Shown here piece after piece: positions 4,139-9,067 of a stretch of DNA of 9,067 bases. Both the position numbers and the translations under genes were made by a program. The notes under the pieces are model-generated. The model was not told the DNA's origin. It ran no database searches and saw only the letters and a program-made list of their open reading frames with translations. Origin of the DNA: Deltaproteobacteria bacterium (GTDB taxonomy: Bacteria; Desulfobacterota; Desulfobaccia; Desulfobaccales; 0-14-0-80-60-11); contig VGSO01000099.1 in the NCBI GenBank assembly GCA_016874945.1, positions 1 through 9,067 on the forward strand, given 5' to 3'. Each line of letters begins with the position of its first letter. Within the stretch, counting starts at the first letter, position 1.

Positions 4139-7100
4139 TTACCCCGCGGCCAGGGCCAGTTCCTGGGCGATGATCTGGGCGTCGGTGAAGTGTTTCAGGG
4201 TAATGGCCTTGGCCGGGCATTCCGACGGACAGACGCCGCAGCCCTGGCATTTGGCCGGGTCAATATAGGCCGCATCAATGGTGTAGTCGATGACCGGCAC
4301 GTTGAAGGGGCAGGCGCGCACGCAGGTCAAGCACACGGCGCACTTGTCCGGATCCACCACCGCCACGACGCCGCCCACGGAGACCTTGTCCTGTCCCAGG
4401 ATGGTGGCGGCCCGGCCGGCAGCCGCCTTGGCCTGGGCGATGGACTCGTCCATGGGCTTGGGGTAATGGGCCAGCCCGGCCAGGAAGATGCCGTCGGAGG
4501 GGAAGTCCACCGGGCGCAGCTTGGCGTGGGCTTCGTTGAAGAAGCCTTCGGCGTTTCTGGGCACCTTGAAGATTTCCCCCAGCTCATCGGTGGGATTGGG
4601 CAGGATGGCGGAGGCCAGGGTCAGGATGTCCGGACTCAGAACCACCGGCCGGCCCAGGATGGGATCCACCACCGTCACCTTGACGGCGTTTTCCGGGGTG
4701 ATGTCCACCTGGGGCTTGCTCTCCAGGTCGAAGCGGATGAAGATTATGCCCAATTCCCGGGCCTCTTTGTACAGCAGTTCCCGTTCGCCATAGGTGCGCA
4801 GGTCCCGGTACAGGACGAAAATGTCCAGGTCGGGGTTGAGCTTTTTCAGCTCGATGGCGCTTTCCACCGAATGGGTGCAGCACAGGCGGCTGCAGTAAGG
4901 CCGCTGGGGCTCCCGGGAACCCACGCACTGGATGAAGACTGCTTGTTTGGCAGTGTTCAGGCGGGCATCCTGTTCGTCGATAAGCTTATCCAGTTCCAGG
5001 GAAGTGAAAATGTCGGGGTGCTTGCCGTAGTGATACTCCTCCGGCGCGTAGGCATAGCCGCCGGTGGCCATGACCGTGGCCCCGTGCTCGATGGTCCGGG
5101 GCCCCTCGGGGGTGACCAGGTCGGTGTTAAAGTTGCCCACAAAGCCGCTGGTCTCCTTCACCGAGGTGTTGAACAGGATTTCGATGTCGGGGTGCTTTTC
5201 CACCGACTGGATCAGGGTCTCCAGGTAGCCCCGATAGTTATGGCCTTGGGCGCTGACCACCAGGTTCCAGGCGTTGCCTCCCAGCTTGTCGGTCTTTTCC
5301 ACCAGGTAGACGTGGAAGCCCTGGTCGGCGATGGACCGGGCCGCTTCCATGCCGGCCACCCCGCCGCCGATAACCAGGGCGGCCTTGAACACCGGGAACT
5401 CCATCTTGTGGAGGGGCTCCAGGTTGACCAGCCGGGCGGCTACGCCCCGGACCAGGGCCTTGGCCTTTTCCAGGGCGGCCTCGGGCTCGTGCATGTGCAC
5501 CCAGGAGTCCTGGTCCCGGATATTGGCCATCTCAAAGAGGTAGGGGTTCAAACCCGCCTGGCGGACGGTCTCCATGAACATGGCGGCATGGGTCCTGGGG
5601 CTGCAGGAAGCCACCATCACCCGGTTGAGGTGGTGCTCTTCGATGACCTGCAGAATCTTGGTCTGGGTATCGGCGGAGCAGGTGAACAGGTTCTCCTCCA
5701 CGTAAGCCACGTGGGGGATCGTCCTGGCGTATTCCCCCAGGGAGGGGACGTCGATCACCCCGCCGATGTTGATGCCGCAGTTGCACACGAATACGCCGAT
5801 GCGGGGCTCTTCTTTGGATACGTCCTTCTCCGGGGGCAGCACCTGTTTTTTCATGTCCTTGCCCCGGGCCGAGGCCAGGAGTTCCCCCGCGGCCGCGGCG
5901 GCCGCCGAGGCCTCCATTACCGACTGGGGGATGTCCTTGGGACCTTGAAAGACACCGCAGACAAAGATGCCCTCCTTGGAGGTGTCCACCGGCTTAAAGT
6001 AGTCCGTGGTGGCGAAGCGGGTGTCAGACTTGGTCTCGATGTCCAGGGTCCGGGCCAGGCGCAGGGCGTCCTGGGAAATCTCCAGACCCACGGACAGCAC
6101 GACCAGGTCGAACTCTTCCTTCTGGATGGTCCCGTCCTCGGAAATGTACCGGATCTGGAGGCGGTCGTCGGGCAGGTGGTCAATGGAGTGCACCCGGGAG
6201 CGGAGAAACCGCACGCCGTGCTCCTGCTCCGCCCGCCAGTAGTACTTCTCGAAATCTTTCCCGGGGGTGCGCATGTCCATGAAGAAGATGGCGGTGTCCA
6301 GGTGGTATTCCTTGCAGTGCTCTTTGGCGATCACCGCCTGTTTGATGGCATACATGCAGCACACCGCGGAGCAGTAGCTGTTGTCACAATGGTTCAGGTC
6401 CCGGGACCCCACGCACTGGAGCCAGGCGATCTTTTTGGGCTCGGCGTGGTCCGACGGACGGACGAGGTGGCCGGCGTAAGGGCCGGATGCGGACAGGATG
6501 CGCTCGAACTCCAGGCTGGAGACCACGTTGGGATAATGAGCGTAATGATATGCCTCATACCGGCTGGGGTCATAGGTCTGGAAGCCGGGGGCCAGCACCA
6601 TCGCGCCCACCTCCAGGTCCACCTTTTGGGGCCCCTGTTCATGGGCCACCGCCTGGGCCTGGCAGCTGATGACGCACTGCATGCACTCGGAGCAGACGCC
6701 GCAGTTGATGCAGCGGGCCGCCTCCTCCACCGCCAGCTCGATGTCGAAGCCCAGGTTGATTTCCTGGAAGCCCTTGATCCAGTCTTCCACCGGCAAGGTC
6801 TGCATGATGGCCCGGTGCCGCGCCTGGATGTCCTTGGGGATGGGGCTCCACTGGCCTTCTTCCTTTTTGATGGGACGCTCCGGCAATTCCCGCTCGTATT
6901 TCAGATCCCGGCCCTGGAGATAGTTGTCTATGGAGAAGGCGGCTTCCCGGCCCGCGGCCACCGCGGCGATGGCGATGTAAGGCCCGGTCTCCACGTCACC
7001 GCCGGCAAACACGCCTTCCCGGCTGGTGGCCTTGGTGAAGGGGTCCGCCTGGATGAGCCCCCGGGGCGTGATGGCGACGCCGTCGGCTTCGGTGATGAAC

Positions 7101-8593
7101 TTCAGGTCGGTGCGCTGGCCGATGGCCATGAGGACCACGTCGCAGTCCCGCTGGGTGAGCTGGTCTTCAAAATAGGTGGGCGCAAAACGGCCCGCGTCGT
7201 CAAAGACCCGTTCCACCGCCTTGAGTTCCAGGCCGCTGACTTTGCCGCCCGCGCCCAGGATTTGCTTCACCCCCCAGCGGTGGACAATGGGGATGCCTTC
7301 GTGCTCGGCTTCTTCCACTTCCCAAGGGGAGGCGGGCATCTCTTCCCGGGTTTCCAGGCAGATCATGGTCACGTCGCCGCCCTGGCGCTTGGCGGTGCGG
7401 GCCACATCCATGGCCACGTTGCCGCCGCCGATGACCATCACCTTCTTGCCCTTGAGGTCCGCCTTTTTGCCCAGGGCGAAGTCTTTCAGGTATTCCACCC
7501 CCCACAGGACCCCCTGGGAGTCGGAGCCGGGCACCGGGAGGCGGATGGAATCCTGGGCCCCCACGCCGATAAACACGGCGCTAAAGCCATCCCGGGTGAG
7601 CAAATCGTTAATGGTGCGGCCGGGGCCGATGGGGGAATTGCAATGAATCTCCACCCCGTGGCGCTTGATGAAATTGATTTCCCGGTCCAACACTTCCCGG
7701 GGCAGGCGGTATTCGGGGATGCCGTAGCGCAGCCAGCCGCCGGGGTCGGGCGCGGCTTCGAAAATCACCGCCTTGTAGCCCTGGAGGGCCAGGTGAAAGG
7801 CGCAGCTCAACCCCGAGGGGCCGGCCCCGATGATGGCCACAGATTGAGCCTTTTTCTCCACCTCAGGCACCGGGAGGGTGTCCCAGTCCACCTGGTCCGC
7901 CACGAAGCGCTTCAGGGAGCAAATGGCAATGGGTTCATCCACTTCCTGGCGCCGGCAGTCTTCTTCACAAGGGTGCGGGCAGATGCGGCCGATGGTGCCG
8001 GGCAGCGGCAGCCGATCCATGATGAGGGCCAGGGCCTCGGGGAATTTCCGTTCCTTGATCAACTGCACGTAGCCCTGGGCGCTTAAATTGGCCGGACAGG
8101 CCCGCACACAGGGGGCCCGATCCAGCTTCTTGATGGCGAAGGTGGCGGGAATGGCCTGGGGATAAAGGCGGTAAATGGCCTTGCCCTCTCCCAACCCCAG
8201 GTTGAACTCGTCGGGAATCCGAACCGGGCAGACCTCGGCGCAGGTCCCGCACCCGGTGCACTTGGCCGGATCGATGTAGCGGGGCTGCTTCTCCACGCTG
8301 ACGGTGAAGTTGCCCGGGGCGCCCCCGATGTCCTTAACCTCCGAAAGGGTGTGAATTTCGATGTTCAGGTGGCGCCCGCACTCCACCAATTTGGGAGAAA
8401 TGATGCACATGGAACAATCGTTGGTGGGAAAGGTCTTGTCCAATTGGGCCATGACGCCGCCGATGGCCGACTTCTTTTCCACCAGGTGGACGTAAAACCC
8501 GGCGTTGGCCAGGTCCAGGGCGGCCTGCACCCCGGCGATGCCGGCGCCCACCACCATCACTTTACCTACCGGATCACGCTTCTCGGCTGCCAT
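4139..8593 (-). CDS. hdrA: HdrA-GltD/NfnB-HdrA fusion, flavin/iron-sulfur electron-bifurcation-type oxidoreductase
   Basis: A 1484-aa cytosolic flavoprotein, over twice the usual HdrA length. Module 1 (about 1-160): FAD fold GAGIAG (16-21), HdrA motif PTNDCSMCIISP (56-67) and ferredoxin-like CTGCGTCAEVCP (112-123). Insert (about 160-560): GltD/NfnB-like, with the N-terminal [4Fe-4S] cysteines CVRACP (162-167) and CPHPCEEDC (205-213), FAD motif GAGPSG (256-261), NAD(P)H-type motif GGGNVAMD (389-396) and AGGDVETGP (530-538). Module 1 resumes with CINCGVCSECMQCVISC (628-644), CVGSRD (727-732) and CDNSYCSAVCC (736-746). Module 2 begins with the HdrA N-terminal domain RIGVFVCNCGINIGG (931-945), then GGGVAG (1076-1081), CVGSRE, YCSRLCC (1233-1239) and two [4Fe-4S] motifs, CAVCLTCVRACP (1418-1429) and CQGCGVCPSECP (1449-1460). 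ATG 8593 has GGAAGG seven bases upstream, so it is preferred over a TTG at 8608. NAD(P)H- and ferredoxin-linked electron transfer with MvhD is inferred; no HdrB, HdrC or hydrogenase is nearby. Confidence 0.96.
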   Translation of the reverse strand: MAAEKRDPVGKVMVVGAGIAGVQAALDLANAGFYVHLVEKKSAIGGVMAQLDKTFPTNDCSMCIISPKLVECGRHLNIEIHTLSEVKDIGGAPGNFTVSVEKQPRYIDPAKCTGCGTCAEVCPVRIPDEFNLGLGEGKAIYRLYPQAIPATFAIKKLDRAPCVRACPANLSAQGYVQLIKERKFPEALALIMDRLPLPGTIGRICPHPCEEDCRRQEVDEPIAICSLKRFVADQVDWDTLPVPEVEKKAQSVAIIGAGPSGLSCAFHLALQGYKAVIFEAAPDPGGWLRYGIPEYRLPREVLDREINFIKRHGVEIHCNSPIGPGRTINDLLTRDGFSAVFIGVGAQDSIRLPVPGSDSQGVLWGVEYLKDFALGKKADLKGKKVMVIGGGNVAMDVARTAKRQGGDVTMICLETREEMPASPWEVEEAEHEGIPIVHRWGVKQILGAGGKVSGLELKAVERVFDDAGRFAPTYFEDQLTQRDCDVVLMAIGQRTDLKFITEADGVAITPRGLIQADPFTKATSREGVFAGGDVETGPYIAIAAVAAGREAAFSIDNYLQGRDLKYERELPERPIKKEEGQWSPIPKDIQARHRAIMQTLPVEDWIKGFQEINLGFDIELAVEEAARCINCGVCSECMQCVISCQAQAVAHEQGPQKVDLEVGAMVLAPGFQTYDPSRYEAYHYAHYPNVVSSLEFERILSASGPYAGHLVRPSDHAEPKKIAWLQCVGSRDLNHCDNSYCSAVCCMYAIKQAVIAKEHCKEYHLDTAIFFMDMRTPGKDFEKYYWRAEQEHGVRFLRSRVHSIDHLPDDRLQIRYISEDGTIQKEEFDLVVLSVGLEISQDALRLARTLDIETKSDTRFATTDYFKPVDTSKEGIFVCGVFQGPKDIPQSVMEASAAAAAAGELLASARGKDMKKQVLPPEKDVSKEEPRIGVFVCNCGINIGGVIDVPSLGEYARTIPHVAYVEENLFTCSADTQTKILQVIEEHHLNRVMVASCSPRTHAAMFMETVRQAGLNPYLFEMANIRDQDSWVHMHEPEAALEKAKALVRGVAARLVNLEPLHKMEFPVFKAALVIGGGVAGMEAARSIADQGFHVYLVEKTDKLGGNAWNLVVSAQGHNYRGYLETLIQSVEKHPDIEILFNTSVKETSGFVGNFNTDLVTPEGPRTIEHGATVMATGGYAYAPEEYHYGKHPDIFTSLELDKLIDEQDARLNTAKQAVFIQCVGSREPQRPYCSRLCCTHSVESAIELKKLNPDLDIFVLYRDLRTYGERELLYKEARELGIIFIRFDLESKPQVDITPENAVKVTVVDPILGRPVVLSPDILTLASAILPNPTDELGEIFKVPRNAEGFFNEAHAKLRPVDFPSDGIFLAGLAHYPKPMDESIAQAKAAAGRAATILGQDKVSVGGVVAVVDPDKCAVCLTCVRACPFNVPVIDYTIDAAYIDPAKCQGCGVCPSECPAKAITLKHFTDAQIIAQELALAAG

Positions 8594-8668
8594 AAAAGCA
8601 CCTTCCAATAACTCAATTTATTTATAGAAGCTACTATGTTCATGCTTTGTGAATGTCTCCACTAGGGA

Positions 8669-8697
8669 ATATTAAAAAAAAAGAAAAAGTAAGTCAA
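8669..8697 (-). promoter_or_regulatory. Candidate sigma70-type promoter of the hdrA-mvhD operon
   Basis: On the minus strand TTGACT (8697-8692) is followed after exactly 17 bases by TAATAT (8674-8669). The -35 box matches the consensus at five of six positions and the -10 box at four of six. The spacer is a pyrimidine-rich T-tract. Transcription from here would give a leader of roughly 70 bases before the hdrA ATG at 8593. Confidence 0.55.
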
Positions 8698-8705
8698 GCA
8701 GGAAT

Positions 8706-8726
8706 CCCGGGGAAATTTACTCCGGG
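8706..8726. promoter_or_regulatory. Small dyad just upstream of the hdrA promoter
   Basis: CCCGGGG (8706-8712) and CTCCGGG (8720-8726) can form seven pairs (one G-U in the + strand RNA) around the loop AAATTTA. It sits about nine bases upstream of the hdrA -35 box. It could be an operator or the end signal of an unseen transcript; no T-run follows on either strand. Confidence 0.3.
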
Positions 8727-8842
8727 TAAAAATGGTAATAACAGCTTTCAATACGGCTTTAATCAATCATATCAAAAAGATAACTTTTAAGAAATGAGGC
8801 GAAAAGTAACAGGTCCCCCCAGGGCGTCCCACCCACCATCTT
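8727..8842. other. AT-rich non-coding region upstream of hdrA
   Basis: No open frame with a ribosome binding site or recognisable product and no RNA gene was seen. Part of it, about 8727-8797, is AT-rich. No feature is called here beyond its position between the hdrA promoter region and the dispersed repeat. Confidence 0.5.
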
Positions 8843-8893
8843 TTATACCTTATTCTCTTTCAAGTGCAACAAACTTAATCTGTAACTTATTGA
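8843..8893 (+). repeat. Dispersed repeat, copy B
   Basis: Second copy of the element at 3404-3454, same orientation, ungapped, 43 of 51 bases identical by eye. Here it lies in non-coding DNA with no trace of the small gene that copy A interrupts, so the shared segment is the element itself and not the gene's 3' end. Confidence 0.7.
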
Positions 8894-8945
8894 GCCTCTT
8901 GCAAAAGTCATGGTCAAAAGCGGAATCAACGATATTGGGTCGGTT

Positions 8946-8983
8946 CCCTCCCCCTTGAGGGGGGAGGGTTAGGGTGGGGGTGG
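8946..8983 (+). repeat. G/C-run hairpin unit, left half of a BIME-like pair
   Basis: CCCTCCCCC (8946-8954) pairs with GGGGGAGGG (8960-8968) around loop TTGAG. A tail TTAGGG-TGGGGG-TGG follows (8969-8983). The G-rich strand of 8959-8980 has four runs of three or more G. The unit is repeated in inverted orientation at 9025-9063. Confidence 0.75.
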
Positions 8984-9024
8984 TAAAAATAATTTGTATT
9001 ATCCCATAGTTATAAACGGCTTCG

Positions 9025-9063
9025 CCCCCCTCCCCCTAGCCCCCTCCCCCCGTGGGGAGGGGG
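9025..9063 (-). repeat. G/C-run hairpin unit, right inverted half of the BIME-like pair
   Basis: CCCCCTCCCC (9040-9049) pairs with GGGGAGGGGG (9054-9063) around CCGT. Read on the minus strand the order is stem-loop, then CTAGGG, then a G-rich tail, the same order as the unit at 8946-8983. About 40 bases of AT-rich DNA separate the two units. The element may continue past the window end. Confidence 0.7.
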
Positions 9064-9067
9064 AATA

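Noticed and set aside
4190..8086. A 1298-codon open frame on the + strand opposite hdrA
   Set aside because: It is a shadow of hdrA. The GC-rich codon bias of hdrA keeps this antisense frame free of stops; the translation is rich in Gly, His, Asp and Val with no motif, while the minus strand encodes all the HdrA signatures.
8946..9063. A CRISPR array or tRNA-like structure at the right edge
   Set aside because: There are only two inverted G/C-run hairpins. No regularly spaced direct repeats with unique spacers and no cloverleaf could be drawn.

Overview
The window looks like a chromosomal segment of an anaerobic, GC-rich bacterium, most likely a Desulfobacterota (deltaproteobacterial) sulfate reducer or syntroph. 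This rests on gene content: a giant HdrA-type flavin/iron-sulfur protein paired with an MvhD-like subunit, an apparent selenocysteine codon, and AT-rich intergenic DNA full of G/C-run hairpins and small dispersed repeats. The lineage is an inference; there is no rRNA or other marker in the window.

Layout. Positions 2-373 (+) hold the 3' two-thirds of a hypoxanthine/guanine phosphoribosyltransferase gene (hpt). A G/C-run repeat with a near-perfect hairpin and a G-quadruplex-type tract (374-502) follows. Next come a Ppx/GppA-family phosphatase (518-1462, +), an AT-rich gap bounded by inverted CCGAAAAC-type repeats (1463-1609), and guaB for IMP dehydrogenase (1610-3073, +). Positions 3074-3662 form a scrambled intergenic region. 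It contains simple repeats, a frameshifted and truncated small gene, a dispersed repeat, an internally deleted copy of the guaB 3' end, and a perfect 18-bp hairpin. On the minus strand a two-gene operon is transcribed toward guaB: hdrA (8593-4139) and then mvhD (4124-3663). A plausible sigma70-type promoter lies at 8669-8697. The right end (8612-9067) is non-coding and closes with two inverted hairpin units resembling a BIME.

Function. The left half is a purine-nucleotide neighbourhood: Hpt makes IMP/GMP from bases, GuaB commits IMP to guanine nucleotides, and Ppx/GppA acts on polyphosphate or pppGpp. The right half is redox energy metabolism. The HdrA-like protein (1484 aa) fuses an HdrA module, an inserted GltD/NfnB-like NAD(P)H:flavin module, and a second HdrA module with a C-terminal double [4Fe-4S] ferredoxin. 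MvhD is the subunit that usually passes electrons between a hydrogenase or formate dehydrogenase and HdrA.

The main discovery-type observation is that mvhD is longer than a simple ORF reading suggests. Its true start is the ATG at 4122-4124, just after the hdrA stop and behind a strong ribosome binding site. Codon 17 is an in-frame TGA exactly where MvhD proteins carry a conserved Cys (CCxxC becomes CCxxU). A SECIS-like stem-loop lies directly downstream. It reads as a selenocysteine-containing MvhD, which conventional gene calling would cut to the fragment starting at Met28.
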